Shown here: positions 20,105-27,449 of the stretch, one piece after another
How the letters are laid out: every line of letters starts with the position of its first letter
Position numbering within the stretch: the first letter of the stretch is position 1
Assembly (NCBI RefSeq): GCF_002009425.1
Contig: NZ_CP019936.1
Span: 1,909,297 to 1,973,296 of the forward strand
Length of the DNA: 64,000 bases
Source: Thiosocius teredinicola
Lineage (GTDB): Bacteria > Pseudomonadota > Gammaproteobacteria > Chromatiales > Chromatiaceae
Direction: 5' to 3'
Translations under genes and position numbers: made by a program
Notes under the pieces: generated by a model
Databases searched by the model: none
What the model was told of the DNA's origin: nothing
Seen by the model: only the letters and a program-made list of their open reading frames with translations

Positions 20105-20191
20105 ATTGTCCAGAAGAAGCCAAGATTCGAACCTCCGACATCAAAATGGCTGGTTCGACAAGGACTGGAGGTCCGCAGAACGGCCGAAGGC

Positions 20192-21472
20192 CTATTGAAG
20201 AAACCCACTTACCTTCGACAACAACAACTCTTCGTCGATCGGCCTGTGCATGTACTCGTCGGCGCCGGCGGTGTTTGCCTTCGCCAGTTGCTTCTCGCGA
20301 TCGTTGGCCGATATCAGAATCACCGGGATGCGTTGTGTTTTGGTGTCGGCTTTGAGTTGCTCGCATACCTGCACGCCATCCATGCCGGGCATGTCGATGT
20401 CCAGAAGAATCAGGTCGGGGCGCAGGCTGTGTGCGATGTCGACACACTCGTGTCCGGTCTCCAGTGTCACGATATTGCAGTGATTGCGTAGCGACTCACT
20501 CATCTGCTGCAGGTGGTTTTGATCGTCGTCGACGATCAACACGGTTTTGTGCGGTTGCTCTTTGCGCGCATAGACGCGATTGCGACCTTGTTGTTTTGCC
20601 TGATAAAGCGCCTTGTCGGCGGTTGCGACCAAGGTCTCGAGATCGGCGCCGTTGATTGAATCGCTACAGGCCACGCCGACGCTGGTGGTGACGAATTGTC
20701 CGGTGCTGGAGGATTCGTGTGGGATTTTCAAATCTTGTACGGCTTCGCGAACTGCGTTGCCCACCGTGATCGCGCCATCGAAGTCGGTGTCGGGCAGCAA
20801 CACGATGAACTCCTCACCGCCGTATCGCGCGACGATATCGTCGGGTCGATGCACGCGCGATTTGATCGCCTGTGCGACGCGCTGCAGGCAGTCGTCACCC
20901 GCCGGGTGGCCGTATCGATCATTGAACTTCTTGAAATGATCGACATCCATCATCAAGACCGAGGTGGGGCGGTTGTAGCGGTTGACCGACGACCATTGTT
21001 TGGCGGCCAGCTCATCGAAGGTACGGCGGTTGTACAGCTGGGTCAGGCTGTCGCGCTGACTCAGTGCTTCGAGCTCGGCGTTGAGCGCGTTCATTTGGTT
21101 GCGCATCGTCACGATGCGTTCCATTGCGCGAATCTTGGCGTTGAGGATCACCTGGCTGATCGGTTTGGTCAGGTAATCGTCGCCGCCGGCCTCGATGCCT
21201 TCACAGACGCTGTTGTCGTCGGACTTGCCGGTCACGAAGATGATCGGTACCCAATGGTCGCCGAACCATTCGCGCATCAAGCGCGTGGTCTCGAAACCGT
21301 TCAGTCCCGGCATCTCGACATCCATGATGATCAGATCGAAGCTGTCGTTTTCGATCAGCTGCAGCGCCTCTTCGCCGGTCTTTGCCACCACGGCCTTGTG
21401 TTGTGCCTGTTCGATGTACGAGCACAAGGCGTGGCGCAGGGTGGCGCTGTCTTCGACGAGCAGAATCTTCAC
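20192..21472 (-). CDS. REC-GGDEF-REC response regulator, diguanylate cyclase
   Basis: A 426-residue cytoplasmic protein with a GGDEF domain between two receiver domains. REC1 (about 1-120) has Asp51 in IIMDVEMPG and Lys103 in LTKPI. GGDEF (about 140-300) has the active-site GGEEF at 218-222 and an intact RxxD inhibitory site (Arg209-Asp212, five residues upstream), so it should make cyclic di-GMP and be product-inhibited. REC2 (about 308-426) has Asp358 in LILLDIDMPG, but the conserved Lys of the KP motif is replaced (YMHRPI), suggesting altered signalling. No kinase gene is adjacent. Its 3' end abuts the 144-bp duplication. Confidence 0.95.
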   Translation of the reverse strand: MKILLVEDSATLRHALCSYIEQAQHKAVVAKTGEEALQLIENDSFDLIIMDVEMPGLNGFETTRLMREWFGDHWVPIIFVTGKSDDNSVCEGIEAGGDDYLTKPISQVILNAKIRAMERIVTMRNQMNALNAELEALSQRDSLTQLYNRRTFDELAAKQWSSVNRYNRPTSVLMMDVDHFKKFNDRYGHPAGDDCLQRVAQAIKSRVHRPDDIVARYGGEEFIVLLPDTDFDGAITVGNAVREAVQDLKIPHESSSTGQFVTTSVGVACSDSINGADLETLVATADKALYQAKQQGRNRVYARKEQPHKTVLIVDDDQNHLQQMSESLRNHCNIVTLETGHECVDIAHSLRPDLILLDIDMPGMDGVQVCEQLKADTKTQRIPVILISANDREKQLAKANTAGADEYMHRPIDEELLLSKVSGFLQ

Positions 21473-21879
21473 GTTAAGTAGGATTCCCTGTGCCGGCTTT
21501 GCAGATGCCGAAGAACACTACCGCTGTCAGCGCAGCGTCGACGAAACAGCCGCCTTCCTCGCGCGGCGATCGGCGCGCGCCGATAGCGCGCCAGGCATGA
21601 CTGTTTGAATTCGAGATGGCCATTGAAGAGGGAACTAGGGTCTTTCTGAACATGGATTTGCTGCACCTGTTTTTTCGGTATGTCAGCGCAATTCTTGAAC
21701 AGTTCCGAGGCGCGCGATTCGCATTCTTGGATGCCCGACAGGCGCGTCTTTACATCTCAGTCCGGCAGGTGGACGACGGGCATGAATCACCTCTGAAGAT
21801 TGTTGCCGAGACGCAGGGTTGCAGGTGTGTGATCCATCATGAAATGCGTTGAAAGTGCCGTTTCGCAAGCGCCAAGTCG
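21473..21879. other. non-coding stretch between the cyclase and the VWA gene
   Basis: About 400 bases with no gene I can support. A plus-strand frame at 21616-21852 (78 codons, MAIEEGTRVFL...) and a minus-strand frame at 21469-21666 exist, but neither resembles a family. The cyclase promoter (leftward) should lie here. A G+C-rich inverted segment around 21575-21595 is noted. Confidence 0.4.
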
Positions 21880-21910
21880 CCCGATAACCGCCGTTGACGG
21901 GGTTATCGGG
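21880..21910 (-). terminator. hairpin downstream of the VWA gene
   Basis: CCCGATAACC and GGTTATCGGG form a perfect 10-bp stem around an 11-base loop, 17 bases past the stop of the VWA gene. No T run follows on either strand, so this is a 3'-end stem or a factor-dependent terminator at most. Confidence 0.5.
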
Positions 21911-21926
21911 CAATGCTGGGCCTGGG

Positions 21927-23120
21927 CTACTTGGCAAAGGTGTATTCTTTTTTCTCAGCGAGTTTGCCGACGGTGTCTTTGATCGCGTCGTTGAATGTCT
22001 TTTTGTCGTTGTGCTGACTGGACTTGCGCTGCGCCTCGACAAACGCCTCGCGTTCCTCGCTGAGTTTCAGGATCTCACGCTGCAGCGACTCGCGTTCGGC
22101 CTTCTTCTCTGCGACAAATGCTTCGCGTTGTGGTTTTGACATGGACTGCATGGGTTCCGGCAGTGCCTCGGTCTCGACGTCGTCGAGATCCACTGAACCG
22201 CTTTCCATTGCATCGACGAGATCCCAACCGGTATTGCGGTATACGGAAGAGGCTTTCGCCTTGGCGCGTTTCGCCAGATAGGCTTGGGATACATCCGCTG
22301 ACTTCGAGTCCTGAACGCGTTGCCGTTCCTGGGCCGATTTGCCTTGTTTGCCAAACGCGATATAGGTGTCGTTGAGTTGTTGGTTGAGGCGAGCGATCGC
22401 CGCGTCTTGGGGGGCGTCGACGTGGGCGATCTGCTGGTTGTGATCGATGCTCATGAAACTGCCGCCGGAAAGCTGTGCACCCTGCATCCAGCCGGTCGCG
22501 ATACCTTCGCGTCGCTCACCGGCGAAAATCGTGCTGACAGTGATGTCGCGCCCACCGGCCCGCTCTACCGCCTTGGTATAGTCCACCGGTCCTTGGGTGA
22601 AGGGTTCGTTGCCGGCGATAAAGATCAGCCGCATGTCTTGCGGGTTGCTGCTCCACTGCAACTGTGTGACCGCCTTGTCGATGGCGTAGCCGCAATATTC
22701 GTTGCCGCCGTTCGTCGTCAGCGAAAACAATGCTTCGGAAACGCGGTCGAGTTCGGTCGTCAATCCGACCACTTGGCGTAGATGACCCGATTGAGAGGGT
22801 AGGCCGTCGTTGCCGTACTCAAACACGGCAACCTGCAGCGTAGGGGTCACGCCGTTGCGTTTGGCTTTGCCCAGTTCGTCGACCATCTGCCATAGTTGTT
22901 CGCGTGTCTGGTTGATCAGGCCGTCCATGCTGTTGGATGTATCCAGCAGGATTGCGAGCTGGATCTGGGGCGCCTTTGCCGCGATCTCGGATGCAGCGTT
23001 GGGCTGAGCACCTGGTGCAGAGAAAGCGGGTGCAGCGCCCAGACACACTGCCAACAGCATGGCGGACGCGGTTTCGCGAACAGCGCGGGTGACGGGCGAT
23101 GAAAGAAACGGCTTGAACAT
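21927..23120 (-). CDS. secreted VWA-domain (MIDAS) protein
   Basis: The ATG at 23120 is chosen because AGGAG lies about 8 bases upstream and the resulting 397-residue protein starts with a signal peptide (MFKPFLSSPV ... AMLLAVCLGAAPAFSA). A von Willebrand A domain follows (about 52-240) with the metal-site motif DTSNSM (Asp60, Ser62, Ser64). The C-terminal third is charged and probably coiled coil (AEKKAERESLQREILKLSEE). VWA domains bind ligands through a metal ion; the partner here is unknown. It is probably periplasmic. A long inverted repeat upstream (23189-23219) may control it. Confidence 0.9.
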   Translation of the reverse strand: MFKPFLSSPVTRAVRETASAMLLAVCLGAAPAFSAPGAQPNAASEIAAKAPQIQLAILLDTSNSMDGLINQTREQLWQMVDELGKAKRNGVTPTLQVAVFEYGNDGLPSQSGHLRQVVGLTTELDRVSEALFSLTTNGGNEYCGYAIDKAVTQLQWSSNPQDMRLIFIAGNEPFTQGPVDYTKAVERAGGRDITVSTIFAGERREGIATGWMQGAQLSGGSFMSIDHNQQIAHVDAPQDAAIARLNQQLNDTYIAFGKQGKSAQERQRVQDSKSADVSQAYLAKRAKAKASSVYRNTGWDLVDAMESGSVDLDDVETEALPEPMQSMSKPQREAFVAEKKAERESLQREILKLSEEREAFVEAQRKSSQHNDKKTFNDAIKDTVGKLAEKKEYTFAK

Positions 23121-23188
23121 GGTGGTTCTCCTGGCATTGAAGTGTGTTCTCACTCTATGTGCACGAGGCGAATGATTGACCACCGAAA

Positions 23189-23227
23189 TAGGTAAACAGT
23201 TGGTGCGCGTGTTTACCTAAAGTTTAC
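23189..23227. promoter_or_regulatory. candidate operator: inverted repeat with GTTTAC half-sites
   Basis: TAGGTAAACA (23189-23198) and TGTTTACCTA (23210-23219) are perfect inverted arms separated by 11 bases, centres two helical turns apart. A third GTTTAC follows at 23222-23227. The site lies between the divergent VWA gene (start 23120) and the NagD-like gene (start 23319) and could control either. The cognate regulator is not evident in the window. Confidence 0.55.
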
Positions 23228-23318
23228 GTTTCGCCTGTGGTGTGCAAGCTGCACCGGTGGGGCGTAACCCGAAGTATATGTTGTTACTTCATTGGATCTC
23301 AGTTGACGGGAAAGCGGG

Positions 23319-24143
23319 ATGTCGACCTTCAAGGCGCTGTTGTTGGATATGGACGGGGTCTTGTTTCATGGCGACCGTGCATTGCCTGGTGCGGATGAGT
23401 TTCTGCAGGCCATCAGTCATCTGCCGTATTGCTTCATAACCAACAACCCGATACGCTCGCCCGCGATGTTGGTTGAGCATTTCGTGCGCCTGGGTCTGCC
23501 GCGCGTCGACGAATCACGCTTCGTAACGAGCGGGCAGGCGACGGGCGAGTGGCTGGCCCGGCAGCAACCGGACTTTGGTTTTTACGCGGTCGGTGCAGCC
23601 GGTCTGCACCAGACCTTGTCGCAGTACGGCAACTACGACCCGGAGACGGCCGATTTCGTGGTGGTGGGCGAGGGCGAGGGTCTTGATTTCGATACGCTCA
23701 CGATCGGCATCAATCTGATTCTCAAACAGGGGGCTCGCTTGGTATGCACCAACCCCGACCACAATGTCGATGCCTCGATCGATGGCCTGCATCGGGTGTT
23801 GCCTGGCGGAGGTGCGCTGGTAGCCCCATTCGCCGTGGCCACCGGTCAGACACCGGTATTCATCGGCAAGCCGCATCCGCTGCTGTACGAAATGGCGATG
23901 CAGCGTCTGGGTGTCGCGGCGCCCGATTGCGTGATGGTGGGCGACCGGCCGGATACCGACATCGCCGGGGCAGCGGCCTTGCAGATGGCGACGGCGCTGG
24001 TCAGAACGGGGCGCTTCGGGCGCGGTGAGAAACTGCCTTCGGGGCTTGAGCCGGACTGGGATTGCGAGAGCCTGACGGCGCTGCTGGATCGTTGGCGAGA
24101 CGCGTGCCCTGAAACCTTCGGCACAAAAACTAAAGCCGGCTGA
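23319..24143 (+). CDS. HAD-superfamily phosphatase, NagD/class IIA type
   Basis: A 274-residue protein. The nucleophile motif LLLDMDGVLF places Asp10 and Asp12. Motif II is FITNN, followed by the class IIA cap. Lys lies in VFIGKPHP, and motif IV is MVGDRPDTDIAGA. These enzymes dephosphorylate small metabolites such as phosphoglycolate, p-nitrophenyl phosphate or nucleotides; the true substrate cannot be deduced. It stands alone, with a terminator overlapping its stop codon. Confidence 0.93.
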   Translation: MSTFKALLLDMDGVLFHGDRALPGADEFLQAISHLPYCFITNNPIRSPAMLVEHFVRLGLPRVDESRFVTSGQATGEWLARQQPDFGFYAVGAAGLHQTLSQYGNYDPETADFVVVGEGEGLDFDTLTIGINLILKQGARLVCTNPDHNVDASIDGLHRVLPGGGALVAPFAVATGQTPVFIGKPHPLLYEMAMQRLGVAAPDCVMVGDRPDTDIAGAAALQMATALVRTGRFGRGEKLPSGLEPDWDCESLTALLDRWRDACPETFGTKTKAG

Positions 24144-24156
24144 AGCCGGCTTTACA
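24132..24156 (+). terminator. terminator hairpin overlapping the NagD-like stop codon
   Basis: AAAGCCGGC (24132-24140) and GCCGGCTTT (24145-24153) form a perfect 9-bp stem with loop TGAA, which contains the stop codon TGA. The flanking A and T residues give a bidirectional look; the U tract is short. Confidence 0.7.
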
Positions 24157-24566
24157 GTGACCGCCACGGCAGTAGCGACCTGGGTCGTTCTTGTTGTTAA
24201 ATCGGCACAATTTGTTATCGCTCTATACAAAGCAGGTAACGGGCCAATAGTAAAAAGACGTTTATAATCATGTTGTTACGAGGCAGGTTTCACGCGACTG
24301 CAATAGTCGTGTAAAGCAAGCTGACAATATTCATGAATCTTATTCGTCGCGCCGCAGATCGCTTTTTCGGCCGGCGGTGACCGGATAGCTGTCCTTTTCC
24401 TAGCAATTCGGTTTCGGCAGCGCGGCTCTGCTGTCGTTGGCTTTCCAATCAGCGTTTTCTGAAATAGACCCGGTTTTAGGGTGAGTATTGATTTTGACCC
24501 ACCCTAGGGGTTCGTCTGATAATGCCGCGCTGTTCGTAAACTGCCCGCTGGAAATTGATTAAAACT
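24157..24566. other. 410-bp leader region upstream of pntAA
   Basis: No convincing gene is present. It contains a perfect -10-like TATAAT at 24263-24268 without a recognisable -35, and a 15-codon frame at 24333-24380 (MNLIRRAADRFFGRR) that might be a leader peptide or chance. The inverted repeat TAGGGTG/CACCCTA (24477-24483 and 24500-24506) lies 60 bases before pntAA. Such a long leader suggests regulation of the transhydrogenase operon, but no known riboswitch was recognised. Confidence 0.4.
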
Positions 24567-25664
24567 ATGAAAATCGGGATTCCAAAAGAATCGCTCGATG
24601 GAGAAACTCGGGTCGCAACGACCCCCGACGTCGCCAAGAAGCTGGTCACAGGCGGCTTGACCGTATTGATGGAGAAAGGCGCCGGCGAAGGCTCGCATTT
24701 TCCGGATAGCGCCTACCAGGAGGTGGGTGTCGAGTTGACCGATCGGACCGGCGCGTTTGCCTGCGACATCGTCACCAAGGTGCGCAAGCCAACCCTGGAC
24801 GAAGCGGCGATGATCAACGAAGGCGCCATCCTGATCGGCTATGCCGAGACTTGCGACGAAGACCCGGTGATCGCCGCGCTGCACGCGCGCAATATCACGT
24901 TCCTCGCCATGGAACGGATTCCACGGATCTCGCGCGCCCAGTCGATGGATGCCTTGTCGTCACAGAGCAACATCGCCGGCTACCGCGCGGTCATCGAAGC
25001 CGCCCAGCACTTCGGTCGCTTCGTTCCGCTGATGATGACGTCGGCCGGTTCGGCAAAGCCGGCGCGCGTCGTGATCCTCGGCGCCGGTGTCGCCGGCCTG
25101 CAGGCGATCGCCACGGCACGACGTTTGGGTGGCGACGTGTACGCCTATGACGTGCGTCCCGAGACCCAGGAACAGATCGCGTCGCTCGGCGCCAAGGTGA
25201 TCGAGCTGGATATCGGCGAAGGTGGTGCCGGCGAGGGCGGTTATGCGCGTGAGCTGTCGGACGAGGGCAAAGCGAAACAACAGGCGTTGCTGGCCGACGA
25301 ACTCGCCAAGGCGCACATCATCGTGTCGACGGCGTTGATCCCGTGCAAGCCGGCGCCGGTGCTGGTCACCGAAGATGTCGTCAAGCGCATGCGCGAGGGA
25401 TCGGTGATTATCGATCTCGCTGCGGCGACCGGCGGCAACTGCCCGTTGACCGAGAAGGACAAGGTCGTCAACAAGCACGGTGTGATCCTCGTCGGTCATA
25501 CCAATTACCCGGCGATGATGCCGTCCGATGCGAGCGCGTTCTACGCTAAGAACGTCGCCAATCTCATCGAGATCATGCTCGACAAGAGCGGCGATACGAT
25601 CGCATTGAAAGATCTCGACGAAGACGAAATCACACAGGCAGCCCAGCTCAAGCCGACGGCCTGA
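24567..25664 (+). CDS. pntAA: NAD(P) transhydrogenase subunit alpha part 1 (NAD-binding domain I)
   Basis: A 365-residue soluble subunit. The ATG at 24567 gives the family start MKIGIPKESLDGETRVA; an in-frame TTG at 24555 is less likely. It belongs to the alanine dehydrogenase/PntA family. Signatures are MERIPRISRAQSMDALSSQ and the Rossmann VVILGAGVAGLQAIATARRL, then YDVRPETQEQIASLGA and the C-terminal GGNCPLTEKD. It binds NAD(H) and passes hydride to NADP bound on PntB, coupled to proton translocation. The alpha subunit is split, with the membrane part encoded separately by pntAB. Confidence 0.95.
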   Translation: MKIGIPKESLDGETRVATTPDVAKKLVTGGLTVLMEKGAGEGSHFPDSAYQEVGVELTDRTGAFACDIVTKVRKPTLDEAAMINEGAILIGYAETCDEDPVIAALHARNITFLAMERIPRISRAQSMDALSSQSNIAGYRAVIEAAQHFGRFVPLMMTSAGSAKPARVVILGAGVAGLQAIATARRLGGDVYAYDVRPETQEQIASLGAKVIELDIGEGGAGEGGYARELSDEGKAKQQALLADELAKAHIIVSTALIPCKPAPVLVTEDVVKRMREGSVIIDLAAATGGNCPLTEKDKVVNKHGVILVGHTNYPAMMPSDASAFYAKNVANLIEIMLDKSGDTIALKDLDEDEITQAAQLKPTA

Positions 25665-25710
25665 GCACGTGGCCATCGCTGAATAAAAGAATCGAACAGA
25701 GGAAACGCTG

Positions 25711-25995
25711 ATGCCAGACACACTGGTCGCGCTATACGTATTCGTTTTGGCCTGCTTCATCGGTTACTGGGTAATCTGGGGAGTCACGCCGTCGTTGCAT
25801 ACCCCGCTGGTCGCGTTGACCAACGCGATCTCCGGCATCGTGATCGTCGGCGCCTTGCTGGTGACCGGACTCGAGTCGGCCGGCTCGTTCGCCGAGATCA
25901 CCGGTTTCTTCGCGGTGCTGTTGGCATCGATCAACGTCTTCGGCGGCTTCCTGGTGACCAACCGGATGCTGTCGATGTTCCGCAAAAAGAAGTGA
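25711..25995 (+). CDS. pntAB: NAD(P) transhydrogenase subunit alpha part 2 (membrane domain)
   Basis: A 94-residue protein with about three membrane spans. It begins [20 protein letters not shown] and contains [20 protein letters not shown] and [20 protein letters not shown], which match the C-terminal membrane part of E. coli PntA. GAGG precedes the start. It lies 46 bases after pntAA and 11 bases before pntB, so the three genes form one operon. Confidence 0.95.
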   Translation: MPDTLVALYVFVLACFIGYWVIWGVTPSLHTPLVALTNAISGIVIVGALLVTGLESAGSFAEITGFFAVLLASINVFGGFLVTNRMLSMFRKKK

Positions 25996-26006
25996 GGTCC
26001 TGAGGC

Positions 26007-27407
26007 ATGCAGATTTCCGCCAACCTCCAGGCCCTGGCGTACCTGGCGTCGGCCGTGTTGTTTATCCTGTCGCTGAAGGGACTCACGCATCCGGCCACCG
26101 CGCGGCGCGGCAACTTCCTCGGCATGGCCGGCATGGCGATCGCGATCGTCGCAACGCTGCTCGGCAGCGAGGTGCAGTCGTACGGTTTCATCATTGCCGG
26201 CGTGCTGGTTGGTGGCCTGATCGGTGCCGTGCTGGCGATGCGTATCCAGATGACGGCGATGCCGCAGCTGGTCGCGGCGCTGCACAGTTTCGTTGGTCTT
26301 GCCGCGGTATTGGTCGCGATCGGTACCTTCCTCAACAAGCGAGACGAAGGTCTGCTCAACGCGGTGTTGATGGGTGAGCTGTCGGCCGGTGCGATCATCG
26401 GCGCGATCACCTTCACCGGTTCGGTCATCGCCTTCGGCAAGCTGCAGGGCCTGATATCCGGCAAACCGGTCAAGTTCGGTGGGCAGCATCAGCTCAATGC
26501 GTTGATCGCTTTGGTCACCATAGGGCTCGGCGTGCACTTTGCGATGACCGGCAGCGTGGTGTCGCTCGCCGTGATGACGATTCTTGCCATGGTCCTCGGC
26601 GTGACCTTGATCATCCCGATCGGCGGCGCCGACATGCCGGTGATCATCTCGATGCTCAACAGCTATTCGGGTTGGGCCGCGGCGGCGACCGGTTTCACGC
26701 TGCACAACAACCTGCTGATCATCGTCGGCGCGCTGGTCGGTTTCTCGGGTGCGATCCTGTCTTACATCATGTGTAAGGCGATGAACCGTTCGATCATCAA
26801 CGTGGTGTTCGGCGGCTTCGGCAGCGAGAGCAGTGGCGCACCGAGTGCCGGTGCAACCGCGATGGAGAAGGGCATCAAGTCGGCGTCGGTCGAAGATGCC
26901 GTGTATTGGATGGAAGACGCCAACCGCGTGATCATCGTGCCGGGTTACGGCATGGCCGTGGCGCAGGCTCAGCACGCCCTGAAAGAGATGATGGAGTTGC
27001 TCGAAGCGCGCGGTGTCGAGGTCAAATTCGGCGTGCACCCGGTGGCCGGTCGTATGCCCGGTCACATGAACGTACTGCTGGCCGAGGCCGACATTCCCTA
27101 CGATCACGTCCTCGAGATGGACGAGATCAACCCAGACTTCGCCTCGACCGATGTCACCCTGGTCGTCGGCGCCAACGACGTCGTCAACCCGGCGGCCAAA
27201 AACGACGCCTCAAGCCCGATCTACGGCATGCCGATCCTCGAGGCCGGCAGGTCAAAGCAGGTCTATTTCCTCAAACGCTCGATGAACCCGGGCTATTCGG
27301 GCGTCGACAACCTGCTGTTCTACCAGGACAACACCTCGCTGATATTCGGCGATGCAAAAGACACGATCGAGGGCATGGTCGCCACGCTGAAGGGCGGTGG
27401 ACACTGA
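26007..27407 (+). CDS. pntB: NAD(P) transhydrogenase subunit beta
   Basis: A 466-residue integral membrane subunit. Roughly the first 270 residues form several membrane spans making the proton path, with NSYSGWAAAATGFTLHNNLL. The C-terminal domain III binds NADP(H): VIIVPGYGMAVAQAQHALKE, FGVHPVAGRMPGHMNVLLAE, VVGANDVVNPAAKNDASSPI and KRSMNPGYSGVDN. With PntAA/PntAB it uses the proton gradient to reduce NADP with NADH at the inner membrane. The length matches E. coli PntB (462). The next gene converges with a 42-base gap. Confidence 0.97.
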   Translation: MQISANLQALAYLASAVLFILSLKGLTHPATARRGNFLGMAGMAIAIVATLLGSEVQSYGFIIAGVLVGGLIGAVLAMRIQMTAMPQLVAALHSFVGLAAVLVAIGTFLNKRDEGLLNAVLMGELSAGAIIGAITFTGSVIAFGKLQGLISGKPVKFGGQHQLNALIALVTIGLGVHFAMTGSVVSLAVMTILAMVLGVTLIIPIGGADMPVIISMLNSYSGWAAAATGFTLHNNLLIIVGALVGFSGAILSYIMCKAMNRSIINVVFGGFGSESSGAPSAGATAMEKGIKSASVEDAVYWMEDANRVIIVPGYGMAVAQAQHALKEMMELLEARGVEVKFGVHPVAGRMPGHMNVLLAEADIPYDHVLEMDEINPDFASTDVTLVVGANDVVNPAAKNDASSPIYGMPILEAGRSKQVYFLKRSMNPGYSGVDNLLFYQDNTSLIFGDAKDTIEGMVATLKGGGH

Positions 27408-27449
27408 GTTCGAGCAGACTCGGCGGCACGTTGAAGTGCCGTCCACCGC

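Larger units (their letters stand above)
19908..20195 (+). repeat. 144-bp tandem direct duplication starting in the tRNA-Pro 3' end
   Basis: Copy 1 (19908-20051) and copy 2 (20052-20195) differ at three positions by eye: C/A in CCACG versus CCAAG, C/T in GACCGG versus GACTGG, and one near the junction. Each unit holds the last 19 bases of tRNA-Pro including CCA, the tRNA terminator, a segment complementary to the tRNA T arm (GATTCGAACCTCCGAC at 19980-19995 and 20124-20139), and a G+C-rich tail. Copy 2 therefore carries a 3' tRNA fragment with no 5' half. The period is a multiple of three, so several chance open frames read through both copies. The duplication ends at the stop of the REC-GGDEF-REC gene. 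Confidence 0.92.

Noticed and set aside
19882-20355. Plus-strand frames of 157 and 102 codons reading through the tRNA-Pro 3' end and both repeat copies
   Set aside because: They begin within the tRNA gene and owe their length to a 144-bp period divisible by three; the translated product is repeated low-meaning sequence seen often as a spurious annotation.
25764-27107. Minus-strand open frame of 447 codons opposite pntAB and pntB
   Set aside because: Antisense shadow of transhydrogenase genes.
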